From: Gnetum montanum
Taxonomy: Eukaryota > Streptophyta > Gnetopsida > Gnetales > Gnetaceae
Assembly (NCBI GenBank): GCA_015680685.1
Contig: MNCI01000572.1
Location: forward strand, 1-64,000
Length of the DNA: 64,000 bases
Direction: 5' to 3'
In this document: positions 22,047-35,330 of the stretch, in pieces
How the letters are laid out: the number at the start of each line of letters is the position of its first letter
How positions within the stretch are numbered: position 1 is the stretch's first letter
Program-made: the position numbers and the translations under genes
Notes under the pieces: generated by a model
What the model was told of the DNA's origin: nothing
The model's input: the letters and a program-made list of their open reading frames with translations, nothing else
Database searches by the model: none

Positions 22047-24381
22047 TGTTGTACCTAATTTGGCTTTTTTTTTGCATAATTCAGAGACTTGGATATATTA
22101 TATGACTTTTCAGTATTTAAGGCCATCCTTAATAGTTCAAATTCAATGTTTTGCTTCATCTACAATGTAGTTTCTAGATTTCTATCTCTAGCTTGCCATA
22201 AGTGATGTTTCACATCATCAACAATGTCATTTCGGCCCTCTTTTTAGTTTCAACATCCAACATCAACTCTAGCATTGATTCTACTTCTAACTTTTGATGT
22301 TTTACATCAAATCTACTTTTGACATTTGATGTCAAATCTCATTTTTTGTAACATTAGTTCTTTGACATCTAGTGTTACTCCTACATTCAACATTTCATGT
22401 CAATATTTATGTCTACACATTAATTCTCCTATCTAGAAGCTTCTAGAACCTTTCGAAAGAATCTGTGAATCCTAATGCATCATTTCTATATAATCTACAG
22501 GGAATTTTTGACTAATAAATAGGACATCCCAAAAAAAAGAGGTTGGATTTTGAAATATTATGATTGACATTTTACTTCACTAAGATTTTAGAGATCTACT
22601 TAGTATTTACTATCATTTCTACTACTCAACATAGATGGCATTCTTGAGAATTGGTAGTTTGGAATATCTTTTCAAAGACATTGCCTCTCTATAGAATAAT
22701 TGCCCCTTTTCCCTCTCTACCCTATTTTTCTATTGATAAATTGTATCTCCTTCATGTTTTCCTTCTAACACATAGAGAAATCACTTAGAATAGAGTTATG
22801 GACCTCTTACTTTTGGTATGTAAAAATGTTAAGAAAAATGGAAGACATGTTTGTTTACATGTCTATGATTGTTGTGCTTGCAAGACAAAATTGAGCAAGG
22901 CTATCAACAAGAAAGGATGAATTCAAAAGATAAAGAAAGTGAGAGGAATACATCTCTGGGAAATAGTAGACATCTTGGCAGAATTGGAGTAATCTCAGGC
23001 AAAGACATCTTCAAGAAACAATAGATGTCTTTCTCAAGGCAAAGATGTCTTCATCACAAAAAGATGTCCTCATCGAATGAAGGCCAGTACCAGAAAGACG
23101 TCTTCCATAAGATAAAGACATCTTTCTAGAAGTGAAGGAAAATTTAGAGAGACATCTTAGGCATGAAGAAGATGTCTTGCATGATCGTTAATGATCATCA
23201 GCTAGTTGTTACACAAGTTCCAAGATGGATTTAGAAACATGGCAGCTATAAGAAGACTTGATGTGCATTAGGAAATATGCAAGCCTTGTTGTATTCATTG
23301 TACAGTCATTTGTAATCATTGAATTCTCTATTGCTTCTCATTGTCTTATTATTTTGGCATTATAAAGTGTGATGTACCTCATTGTACAAGGATAAGAAAA
23401 CTAAGTTGCAATTATCCCTTTTAATTCTTGTTCTTTTTGCCTTGTGGGGTTGATGTTCTTGAGCTTGTTGAGATCTTATGGGATTAAGTTGTTGGTGTTG
23501 TAGTTCAACACTCTAGTGTGGAGCTGAAGATTGTAAAGGTTTTGGAAGCCCTGAAACCACATTTTCAAGCCTAACAGAACCTTGTGGGGTTGAGCGATTG
23601 GTGCTTCAATATAACACTCTAGAGTAGGGCTTGAAGATTGTATAGGGTGTGGACCCTTCAACCACATTTTAAAAGCAACAAATTTTGGAGGTATGCTTGT
23701 AATCTACCCTCCAAGTGTGGACTACCCAAGTTGGGGAATCACGTTAAATTTGGTGTGTGTGCTTTATTTGTTTAATTTTTAATTTTGGAAACTTATTCAT
23801 CCCCCACCTTCTAAGTTCAACAATCCACACAAGTTAACACAATGATATGATCTTTCCTTCTACTTCATCAACAACTAGATCTACTATTGTTTCCACTAGA
23901 TTTGCACTAGGTGCATGCATTAGAGAAAGAATGGAGTAACACAGCTCTTCATCAACCATCTTTGATCCCTAGTACATGTCCCAAACCATTCTTTTGTAGG
24001 TTCCTAATCTCATCTTTCGGTTGTAATTTTGGTTTTTACCTTTTGGGCTTTTTATTTCTAAGGATCTTATTCTTATTTTTCCTACATTTTTTCTTCATTT
24101 AATGCTTTAAAAAATTATATTTATTCTACTTCGCATCTTGCTACCAATTACCCTTATTTGGCCCATCACACACCTTATGCTATGTGTATGCTTTACATAG
24201 AAAAAATATTTAGCTAGGATTATTGAATTTTATGCTATGATCTGCAAGTTCTCTTTTGATTTGGGGGAAATTATTTGAAAGTTTAGTTTGCTTACACTGT
24301 TTGATAGTCACAAGATTGTCTGGGTTAATTTTGTGTTAGCTTATGTTGGATTTTGTTATTATGACAAGTCTTACTGCAACA
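22047..24381 (+). repeat. T1 5' LTR (interrupted by S1)
   Basis: Aligns with 58080-59469 on both sides of S1: for example TTTCTAGATTTCTAT with GCTTGCCA near 22180, and the TAGATCTACTATTGTTTCCA phrase near 23878. Without S1 it is about 1.3 kb. A degenerate primer site may follow (TAGCACCATAAGGAGGA, 24389-24405). Confidence 0.82.
22799..23831 (+). mobile_element. S1: solo LTR inside the T1 5' LTR
   Basis: 1,033 bp, TGGACC...CCACACA, flanked by AGTTA at 22794-22798 and 23832-23836. The T1 3' LTR shows the uninterrupted sequence at the matching place (near 58815), which proves insertion. No Gag/Pol frame. A cluster of AAGATGTCTT / AAAGACATCT motifs (22970-23190) precedes a TATA-like CTATAAGAAG (23249-23258), suggesting U3 and plus orientation. 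The family is unknown; only one LTR remains. Confidence 0.85.
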
Positions 24382-27300
24382 TATTTCTAGCACCATAAGG
24401 AGGACCTCTATGAAACTAATCATTATTTCTAGAATTTGCCCTCTATTTTAGTTTAATGCTATTTTGATGCTTGCACATTTTTCTTCCAATTTTTTCTAAT
24501 TTTTCTAAGTGTTTTTGATGTGCCATATTGATACACTAATGTCATGTCATTTCTTTGTGACTATAACATCATTATTAGTCTTTCCTTACTATTTAATTCT
24601 CATTGACATGCCATGTCAAAATATTTATGTGACATCATTTTAATGTGATTTCAAATTCTCTTTGAAAACAAATCCTTTAATCTTTTATTTCAAGTGTGAA
24701 TTTTTTTTTGGAAAAAAATTGACACAATAGTAATATCCTTGTGAAATCACATCATTTCTACAATTGCTACTATGTTATCATCATTTTCTTCAAGCTTCTC
24801 CAAACTCTAGAAATTAATGGATCTAAGAAGGAATTAAGGGTTTTCAAGCAAGCTAGGATTGAAGGACTAGAAAATAGCCTATGTCAAATGGAAGCTAGGT
24901 TATATTCTCACTCCTAATATGTTCAAGCTCATGGCAGAGTATAAGCATGCTAATGAGCTACCACTTTTTTTCCTAATTAAGATTGTTCAATTGAACTAGA
25001 TGATGAGGAAGCCAAGGAGATAGATGAATTCATCATGATGTAGGAGAAGATGTAGGAACACGTTCACCTATGGATTGAAGAAGCTAGAATGAAGAACATC
25101 CTAGATTATTCTCTTGGTCTGCACATCATTCTTAAAGCAAGAAGAGGAAATATTTCCTCTAAGTTGGATATCCATTTGACATATGAATATGAAGAATAGC
25201 TAAGAGGAGAGCTTAGCAAAAGCAACCCTCACTCTCACCACATCCTCAACATCAACATCTTATCTACTCAAAGTATTGTACCAAGATTTGTTCCACTTAA
25301 AATCAAACCATTCAGCCTTCCTACAACCACTATCTCACCTTACCATTTATTTCCATCCAACAATGTCACTAATCCAAACATTATTTTTTGATATTTTATT
25401 CTAACCTTTGGAACTACCCACTCTATCCCTCAACCACATCTTATCATACCTCCATTCTAGCCTTTTTCACTTTCTACTTCTTTGCCATTTAGCATTTTCC
25501 AAGGCACTAGTGTATTCTCCTTTCTTGTATACTTATCCAACCTAATCTTATTGGGTATACTTGATCCTACATCCTTTGGACCCATTCCTTAGTGAGTATA
25601 CTCTTCCTTAACATCTTCAATAGCTACTATAGTCCCTTTTCTTATTAATTTCCCTAGAACAAATCCATAGCTACTTGCTTTACTTAATGACATGATGCTT
25701 CATCTTCAAAACAATGAAGAAAAAGTGGCAAAGGCACTCAACATGCAATGAAATTATTCTATTTCCTTGGATAATGTCTTGAGTGATCCAATAAGCTTTG
25801 CAATCCATTTTCTAATCTTACCTAGGGGGGTTTTGCTATGTGCTTTAACCAAGTATAATGATGAAATGAAAGACCCATGAACCATGTGGTTACATTCAGG
25901 AATGAGTGCATGCTTTTGGCTTCGTACCCATATATTGTGCTAAGATGTTTTTCGAACTCACTTTCTAGAAAAGCTTTGGCATGGTATAGCTCCATAGAAC
26001 ATGGATCTATCACCTCTTTGGAACATTTGCTAGTAGTCTTCATTGAATGCTTCAAGTTCAATGTGCCTCAAAGCACAAGCATAATGTCTTTCATTGGCAT
26101 CAAACAAGCTCCAAATGAGCCCATCGATAAATTCATCTCTTGATGGATAGCAACATTAATGAAGTTATACTATTATTTGGAGGAATGTGACATGCAAGAA
26201 ATGTTTAAAGTAGTAGTCATTTACTATATTTAGAAGAGGATGGATTATCCTAAGCCTCACTTTCTAAATGATGCTTTCATGATCACTAGATGCATTGAAG
26301 AAGCAACCATTCAACACAATAATTAGAAATTCATGTTAGTTCATAGGATAACAATGCTACTAAATAAGAAACTATGTTCCATTAACTACTTTATCTTCCA
26401 CTCAATAATGTAGGCCTCAAAGGAGTAGAGACTAGTACACCAAGATACCTATGAGGTACTCTTTACTTTTGAACAATCTTCTTATGGATGATCACCTTAA
26501 GAAGAAATAATTTTTTGATCAAGCAAGAGCATGCTATTGTCGCATTTAGTTGATAGCTATGGATCCTTCTCAAAGATAAGAAGGTAATATTGAGTTGCCT
26601 AAGTGGTATGACTACCAAAATAATTGCAACTATCATGAGACTATTTGACATGACACAAATAACTTTAGGAATCTAAAGGAAGAAATCTAGGATCTCATCG
26701 ATAAGGATGAGATAGTGGTGGACTGTGATCCTAACCAACAAATTGAAGTATTCAAAAACTCCTTGGAAGATAGAGGTAGAATTTTAGTTTTTTAGCCTAA
26801 ATACAAAGCTCATAGGTCTCCACCTAAAGAGCCTTACATCATTCAGTAGTCTAAATACAAATGGTTTAAGCTATCATCACTATAGCCTCAAAATCCTTAT
26901 GTGATCTATTGGTCTGACTATACTACTACACCATTCAAACCAAAGCATTCTTCTCCACCTCCCTATCACATTCATGCTACTAACTCTGATCATTCTAATC
27001 TTGTTCAATCTACACATACATTCACTTCTCATTCTACTTCATCTTATACTAAACATCAAAATACTCTTGCATTCAGTATAGCCCAAACATCTCCTTTTCC
27101 TTTATCTCACATAAAAATCCTTATCCGTAGTCAACAAATCAAAGAGTCACATTCAACTAAGTAGAAATAGAAGGCTATGCATTGAAGTAATTTTCTAAGA
27201 TAATAAATAAGATTTCCTTCCAAAAATAATAGAAGACTACTTCTTTAAGCAGTCTCTCATCTTCATCAAATCCTATACAATTGGTTATGGTATACTAGGA

Positions 27301-27700
27301 TGACCTTGGCTAGCTTAACAACAAGCTATGTATGCTCCTATACATTACTAAATACACATTCTTATTGAAATAATTATGTCTATAGAAAAATAAATCCCAA
27401 GAGTTTCTCACCTAGATTAAGAAGCCAAATCTTACTAGCTTAGTGACAAACTAGCTGATATTAAACTTGAACTTGTAGGTAAGCCTATAGTCCCCTACTT
27501 TCCTAAAAACTATGAAGTTATGATTGATGTAATGGAATTGGGTAATGAGTCTACTTCTAAGGTGATTTTTTTGATTTAGGATTTGAAGAACTAGATATAT
27601 CCTCACCTAAAAATAAGGATTCTCTTTACCCTTCTTATTCAATTGCTTAAAAATTCATTGTGAATATGATAATCTTAGATGCATAAGCTACTTCGTAAAC
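24382..27700 (+). pseudogene. T1 gag (and possible protease) remnant
   Basis: The clearest part is 25877-26140: RCFSNSLSRKALAWYSSIEH and the following SFIGIKQAPNEPIDKFIS match the capsid-like Retrotrans_gag domain (L...A..WY..L.PGSI pattern). LPKWYDYQNNCNYHET (about 26590-26640) resembles the C-terminal zinc-finger-like region of Tat Gag. Stops are frequent. No protease active site could be seen in 27000-27700. Confidence 0.72.
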
Positions 27701-28139
27701 TCATTCTTGTTTGCCACTAAGTGGTGAATGTCTACTAGTGGCTATTAGAATTTTCTTTTTAATTATTTTTATTTGTTTTTTGCAGTTTGCTATCATTAGG
27801 TAATGATGATTAATGAATAATAATTGATGTTATCTTGTTTTACTTAGAATTTCCTTCTCAATCACTTATTATTAGCAAGAAATGTTAGGTTAATAGGTGG
27901 TTATTAACTTTTAAACATCAAATTAATATTAGTTGTCAATATGTAAGAGATACCTAAGTCAAAACTAATGTGAAAAAGAACTTTTATTTTCTCAAATTTT
28001 GGTACAATTGATGCATGCCATAACTTTTGATGTGTTATCTTATTCTAACATCAAACATACTTGACATTTTAAAAATATTTTTATTATACATAAGCAACAT
28101 AGAAATAATACAAAAAATATAAAAAAAATGCTCAACAAC

Positions 28140-31100
28140 CTTATTCTAATCTAGTAACTTCCTCTTTCATCTCTTCATTGACCTGCATCAAAGTTGGCTC
28201 TTTTGCTAATCTTCGGCTGCTTTCTCCAAGGTCTACATACCAAATCAAGACAAATTGTTTAGTTTTATTTTATTTTATCCCTTAAAAAATAACATAAAAT
28301 CATTACCTAAAGTTTTGATGCTTACCCTGCATACCCTGATTATCAAATGTTGAGCTTGGTATCTTTGATAGAATGTTTTCCCACTCTTCTTCATAAGCCT
28401 TTAGCTCTTCTGGGAAGATATCATCATATTCTCCTTCTATTGCAAGTCCCCCTTTAGGAATCCTTTGCTCATCTTTTGATGTGTTAATCACCATACTATT
28501 TGTAAAATCTTCAAACAATTCCTCTAGCTTCATCTATTTAATAAATAAACTCCTTATTTCTCTAATAGCTTGTGGTACTTTCTTTTGTACCACCACTTAT
28601 TGATTTGATACTTCCTCCCCCAATTCTCCTCTGCTATTGTTGAATTCCTTAGACTAGTCATTGAGCATGTCATCACTAAGACTAATGACTTCCTCTTCAT
28701 TAGTGCTCTTTGAAATTCCACAACTTTATTTCTTTTCGTCTAATATTCATGGGAAGGAGGGGTATTTTTAACCATGTTGTTTCCTTGAATCTCTACTTCC
28801 AATAGCTCTACTTGGTCTGATAACATCTTTATTTGATTTTTGTACTCATCTTTATCTTTTTGTGCTTTCTCCATTGAACCTAGGAGTATGGAATTGGTGT
28901 TAACATGCTTTATGATCAACACTTCCATATTCTTAGCATTTTTGAGAGTAGCACGTATTTTTCAGTAGTAATCTTCTCTATTGCTATATCAACATTTATT
29001 GCTAGATCATGAAAAGTAACCTAATCATTATCCAACTTTATTTTTATATCTACATTCCGAGCAAGATAAATATCTAGTAAAGAGAAGAAAATGATTATTT
29101 CTTTAACATCAAAATAATAAACATACATAATTTTGATGTAACGTCATTCACCCTTACAAACTAACATGAATAAATTATCACTTCCTTTATCTACATGTAA
29201 ACTTTCACATCACTCAAAACTGGTTTGCTAACTAGTGGAGTGACATTTGCTAGAGGTGGAAGAGGGATCTTGAACTTTAATAGTTCATCTCTTCCTCTAT
29301 CCCTAACCTCTTATCCTTATTAACCCTTTTCATTAAGGTTTAAATCAAAGAGGTTAGAAAAGAAAACATATTTTCTCTATCCCTTTCATTTTCCTTGGAT
29401 AAAAACAAGTCATGCAAAAAATCCTTTTCGTCCTAACTCATACCTTCGTTTTACCCTTCAAGAATCAAAGGAAGGCCAAAACATAGTCTTTGTGCTTCAT
29501 GTTCAAGTGCTCTCCTATCTCAAGTAGCTTCTATAGCTAAAAATAATTAAGTGTTAACATCATGTCATTCTTTGATGATGATAAATGTAGAAACTATGTC
29601 ATGTCAATTCACAAAACACTCACTTATTAGCACCTCTAATTGCTCTTGAGAATCCTTGACTTCTAAAATCTTAGAGAAGATCTCCTCCTTAGAAAGAGGT
29701 TTCCTCTTTCTTAATGCTATTCCTTTCTTCACAATTCTAGAGGTGCTCTCTAAAATCCCATCCTTCCTTACTCCTATGTCAACACCTATTTCCTTTTGGG
29801 ATTTCTCAATTCTATCAAACATTGAGGACCCAACCTCTTCCCTAGTCTTTGATGTTGATGTCAGGGGACCATTACCTTCTATGTAATATGCTAACATAAA
29901 ACTTCCTAAGTGTTAGCAAAATGGAGGTTTGAAGTCTACCTCTAGAGTAATGTCAACTTGCTTCCTCCTTCATGGGCAAATAATGTTACCACAACTTTTA
30001 TTAAACTGTAATAGAATCCAAAATTTAGTCATTTGCTCACTATCTTTCTCTTTCCATTTTTGTCATCTTAGGGTAGATTCGCAATCTCTTCCACTTTCCA
30101 TTAACATATTAGTAGTGTCCAATTGGTTATCCTTCCTTGGGTCATTACCCCATACAACCCATACAAGTACTTAGGGATCAATTTCCATTTCTATCTAATC
30201 TTATTGTAGAAGAGATGTTCAATGAACAAAGGGAATAATTTCTTTAAATCTTTGTTGCTTCCTTTTTGGACGTTAATGATGTTTCTCTTCTTTGATTCAA
30301 TCCATTCCTCTATGACTGAAAATTTTTCTTAATCCAACTTTGAAGTGTCAATCTTTATCTTCCTTTCTAGGACCCCTAACCAATACCTCAGTGTAGCTAG
30401 ATCCCAAGTAACAATCACTAGTTTTAGTCTACACAAATGATAAAAAATTCTTTAGTTGCAAATTAGCTCTTTATTAGGCCTACATACTCTACCATACTAG
30501 GGTAAGGATGCTTTAGATCAAGAGCATATAAAATTCTCATCCTATTAAACTTTTTGAAATACCTTATACCTTCTTCCTCAAAAAGACACTTTTGAGTGCT
30601 TTGTGCCTCACTGGTGGATCTTACTTCAAAATTTTCCACTACTCTTGTAATGTCATAAAATTGATTTTATTAATATTTATTTGAGATGAAAGTAAGCATA
30701 AATCATAGTTAAGTAATCTCATCGTTTGTTTAACTTCTAAAACAAAAACAACAAAATACATAAAAACTAACTTACTTATGCTTATCCTTTAGCCTTAGGA
30801 TGATTCTTGATCTCTTTGGCCATTCTACATTTTCACCATGGAATTTATTTCATAGTCGATGAAGCCATCCTCTATTGTTATACTCATTTGAAAACTTGTG
30901 TAGTCTCAACTACTTGTACTACATATTGAAATTGGACATCACATGAGGTTGCCAATTTTGATGTTGGAAGAGATCTCACAAGAAGTCTTGTAAGAATGTT
31001 AAATAATCATGACTTTTCACATCTAGATCATTAAACATGCAAAAAAAAGCTCAAAAGTTAGTTTCTTTTAGGTAATAAAAGACTAACGTTTCTTAACTCT

Positions 31101-31650
31101 TGAATGTCTAGCTTAGCTCTCAACAAAAATCTAAGAGCTTAATGAGTTAGATATTGCCCTAGAAATTTGGATTTCTATCAGTAATATGCTATTGGCATTG
31201 AATTACCAATATTCTCTTCTCTTTCATAGCTTTTCCAAGAATTTCTTATACACTAGGATGTCTTTGGATAGCTCCTCAATATTGGATCACATCTCAAAAA
31301 TGATCTCTATAAGCTTAGCAGATAATCCAAGAACAATTGTCTCTAAAGCTCATAGAATCACCTCTTTCCCTAGCCTTGTACAAATCACTAGGTGAAAGTG
31401 TGTAATGGAAAACTTTAGAAATTTTGTGGCTCCCTTTCTTACCCATAGTTTAGATGACATTAGTTTTTTATCATCAAATATGGGCTTGCTTAGGATTGGA
31501 CCAAACTTTCTCCACTTCTTCTTTAAGATGCTTTTTTTGTCAAAAAAGAAAGAATTATATAGGCTCAATAACATGGAGACTAGGTGATATGACATTCCTA
31601 AAACATAAACATACATCTTTGGTGTCAAATACATACTCTCACATCAAAAT
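28140..31650 (-). pseudogene. Antisense reading region between T1 gag and pol, unidentified
   Basis: Minus-strand coding-like segments, opposite to T1. Examples: 31634-31350; RMRILYALDLKHPYPSMVEY (about 30545-30485); EFYMLLI-like shifts; 29897-29604 (LAYYIEGNGPLTSTSKTREE, basic and Lys/Glu-rich); 28928-28740 (EKAQKDKDEYKNQIKML, coiled-coil-like); 28533-28303 (acidic). Good donor sites follow some segments (CAGG|GTAAGC at 28325-28320, AA|GTAAGT at 30775-30770), which suggests a formerly spliced multi-exon gene. Some Tat elements are known to carry an extra antisense ORF, but usually near the 3' LTR. It could equally be an independent minus-strand insertion whose ends I did not find. Function unknown. 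Confidence 0.5.
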
Positions 31651-32260
31651 ATCGACTAAAATGTCAAAACATCCTTCCATCACATTAGTCTTACATTGTA
31701 ACTATCCTCAACTTTCTACATGATGCATCAGCTCCTAGTTTCTAACTTTGATAGCTTATGTTGAAAATGCAACTTTAATCTAGGATGTCACTTCACTTAG
31801 TGCTTAGGCATTTGACAAAAACATTTACATCAAAGCTTTTCCCTTTGTTACATGTTATATTTTTTACATTCGATATTAATATAAATTGACATTAAATGTT
31901 GAAATTAAAATAAGATTATTGATAAAAATGTCTATCATAACTCTAATATTTTAGGATGGTTCCTTAAATGCAGAGCATCATTCTATTTTCTATGTGACAT
32001 TTGATAAAAACATTATGTCCTCATGTTACACCTTTGACGTTTCACATTGAAAAGCACTTCTGACACATGACATAGTTCTACCTTTCTTGGCACTTGGTGT
32101 TTGGCAAAAATACTTTCGTGTCATGTTCTTCATAGGAAAAACCCAAAAATTGCATTTGTTTCATGATTTTACAAAAATCATTATAAATCTACTTACAAAA
32201 AGGTCAATTCTAATATATTTTCACTAATGCTATCTAATGTAATTGATAGATTTAACTTAG
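31651..32260. other. T1 interior, no gene seen
   Basis: AT-rich, with many short TGACAT/ATGTCA phrases resembling those of the T1 LTR (near 22330), but no clear duplication or frame. Confidence 0.4.
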
Positions 32261-33051
32261 TGATTAGTCGTAAATGTAGGGTTTGATGTGTTAACATGTA
32301 TGTATTGATGTAGTGTCTTATCTTGCCTATAAGTATGTGCTCACTAGCCATATTTATGGCATGCATTCATTAGTAGCTAGTAGAACTCTTGCAGTTTTGT
32401 GTTTCCAAAGTTAGAATATTTAAGTGCCCATAGTAGGAGTTGAGAAGTGTAAAAATCTTTATCCAAGAACTAATGTACCTAAGCACCTTGGTATTATCGA
32501 CAATAAAGATGAGCTTTCTTCATAAACCTTGTAGCACTTAGACTTAGCTTAAGGTTTACTTTATTCATTTATTATTCAAGAACTTCAATTCATGTAATTA
32601 ATTAATTCATGGAAATAATTAAAGCACATAAGTATGACCATCTTGAGCATATGCTTAACACTTGGTAATCCTAGTAGCATTTAATGTTTGGTAATCTAGT
32701 AGTGTTGTAACGTGTTCAAGATGTATATAGAAGATTGGAATGAATGCTTATGTTAGGACTAGTTAAGAATTAATTAGTTATTATAGTAATTAAGCATTTA
32801 AACACTTTATTTTTAGCACTTAGGTGATTTAAACAATAAACATAGAATAATAAAAATTTTATGCCTTAGTTACACTTAACCATACACTTGCACTTCATAA
32901 GTGAAATTGAGAAGATAATAATCACATCTATTAGATTTACTACCTAGATCTAGTGTACTTAGAAGGCTAAAGTCTACAGAATTTGACTGGATCACTTAGT
33001 GAATGCTAGTGATTCGTATGGTTTGGAATAGGGATTGCTCATTGTTCATCA
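32261..33051 (+). repeat. A3 5' LTR
   Basis: Starts TGATTAGTCG (first bases decayed, and about 30 bp shorter near the start than its partner) and ends TGTTCATCA. TATA box CCTATAAGTA at 32326-32335. Aligns with 52068-52884. Confidence 0.88.
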
Positions 33052-33070
33052 TTGGTGCCATCACCGAGGA
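33052..33070 (+). other. A3 primer binding site, tRNA-Asp type
   Basis: TTGGTGCCATCACCGAGGA directly after the LTR, the same site as in A1 and A4 with different decay. Confidence 0.82.
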
Positions 33071-33197
33071 CTTTAGTTAGCTATGTGTGCTATTGAGGAA
33101 AATAGTCAAATCATTAAAAAATCACTATAATGATATTAATGATTTATCTTTTTGGAAATATTAGTATTTTAAGTCACACACGTTATTAATTAAAAGA

Positions 33198-34344
33198 ATG
33201 TCTCCTTCAGATAAGACCAATAACACATCGTATGATGAAAACACTCATAAGAGAAATGCTAGGTTCTATACTAAAGAGAATTGATGTGAACCACCTCAAG
33301 TAGGGGGTTTATATGCTCATTTCTACCCTTACTACATGCAAGAACTACGTTCAACTAGTGTAGACAATCTTAGAGGAGATGGAGAAAGTCCTAGAACAAG
33401 GAGGGCCTTAAGGCCTAGGACCTCCTCTAAACCTAGAAAAGATAGATCAAGGGACCATGAGGGAAGATATAGGAGCTATGGAAATTCTCCTAGTTTCTCA
33501 TCTTTCTCTTCTTTTTCCATGTCTAGTTTTGATGAAGATAAACATAGGTATAGAGATAGAGCTTCATTATGGGGTTAAGATAAAGATAGAAATTGAACCT
33601 AAAAGAAAAATCAAAGACATTAAGATGAGCATAGACAAGATCATCACAATTAGAAAAATAGAAATATAGATTATCACCATGATGTGTTTGATGTAGATAA
33701 ACCCTTGTTGGCTATTAGGGACCTAACAAAAATTTGGGAGGTAATTCAAATAGCCCAAAGGCATCAAAGGGATAACCACATTAAACGACTTAATATGGAA
33801 AACATTCCTAAATTTAGGAGAGGCTACAATTTTGATCCACAACATCATTTACAATCCTTCCATGATGCTTGCACCTTGGAAAACATTGAATGCAAGTGGC
33901 AAAAGCTTAAGTCCTTTCCTAGGACACTAATAGACAAAGTTGAAAGTTGGTATAGATCATTGGAATCAGGTTTCATTTACCAATGGTTCAAAATTCTAGA
34001 ACTTTTCAATGAAAAATACCAAACCTATGTGAGAGTATCCAACCTATGAAAACAAATCCAAGGTTGGAAGCAAGAAAATCATGAATCCTTGGATGTGGCC
34101 TTGGATAGATACTATTCGCTACTACATAGATGTCCAAACAATGATATCTCTCAAAAAGAGTAACTTTTCAACATCATAGATGGGCTCTGTAATGAAAAAA
34201 GGGAGACCCTTGGGACTTATGCCTAAGTTATCCAAACTAAAAGCCTATCAGTTACAAAGGCTAATCAAGTGAGTGACAAAAGAAAGAGAGCTATGTAAAT
34301 AAGAGAATGTAGAGGAATATAACTAGGACCCAACTTTTCAAAAG
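33198..34344 (+). pseudogene. A3 gag, first part
   Basis: The start is the ATG at 33198 (MSPSDKTNN). A Ser/Arg-rich N-terminal part (33336-33578) is followed by the conserved block FRRGYNFDPQHHLQSFHDAC (33810-33870), SWYRSLESGF, and LDVALDRYYSLLHR (34090-34135). These correspond to A1, A2 and A4 Gag. A4 inserted after CAAAAG at 34349; the frame resumes at 45681. Confidence 0.88.
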
Positions 34345-34349
34345 AAAAG

Positions 34350-34435
34350 TAATGAGTGGCAAGATACCCCTACACCCAACCATATGAATCAAAAAGAATT
34401 CATGTGCATTCATCTAGAATGCTCCCATAAAACAA
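34350..34435 (-). repeat. A4 3' LTR stub
   Basis: TAATGAGTGGCAAGATACCC matches the terminal LTR sequence of the group for about 85 bp. It then passes directly into the spacer sequence that A3 has near 47810 (CACCATTCC, inverted). Confidence 0.8.
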
Positions 34436-35330
34436 CCACCATTCCATAAAGAGAATAAAAAAGAAGTAGGAAGTGAGATAGGGCCTTAGTTAGAGGGGAC
34501 CTTCATGCATGGGTAACATGTCTTTCTAGTTCCATAACCAGTGCTTACAACCCATTTATTTGTCTAAGGGGTGTGTTTTGAATTCCCATCATGTTTTTTT
34601 TAGATGGGAACCACACAATGCAAATACTTTATTTGACTTCCTATTATTGGAACATGGAATAGTAAGTAGTCAATGAAAACACTCAATTACCTAATTAAGT
34701 AGAAGAGTACAAAGAGTATTGAGTCCCCTTGAAGTCACACCTTGTACAAACCTTTTAATCCTTCCCAATTCTAGAAACTACCAAGGTCACCAATTTATTA
34801 AAAGTGTCTTTAATGGAAGGGACCTCAAACTTCCAAAACAAGGAAAACCATAGAGTTTGTGAATGAGTGGATGTCGTGGACTCACTACCTATTCCATGAA
34901 AAATAAACCATGTCATAGTTATCAAACATTAGAATTCAAAAATAGAAACTAGACATTGACAATTATAATATTAAGCACAAACCATCATTAGTAAATAGCA
35001 ATAGTGGCATTATGTCCTATGGTAATAAAGCACTTTCATTAGCAAAAATAATGAAAAGTAACATATAGAAACACAATAAGGTAAAATATAGAATATAAGA
35101 AAGTGTAAAATAATCAAGAAAGGTAAAACATATTAAAAATGTTGTACAACAAAAAATTGAGAAAACTAATCAAATGAAAAGCTAAAGAAAAAGGTAAAAA
35201 TCAACAAAGTATAAAACAAAAATGTGTAAAACAAAAGGTGAAAAACTGAGGATTCATGTGGATGGTTAGCATGGATGGTTATCTCCTCCATGAGTGTGTT
35301 GAAAGGAAGAGATGTGAAAATGGAGCATGG
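34436..35330 (-). other. A4 spacer after integrase
   Basis: Noncoding. It contains the CATGCATGGGTAACATGTCTTTC motif (34499-34529). About 34440-34640 mirrors A3 47590-47810. A-rich up to 35250. Confidence 0.6.
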
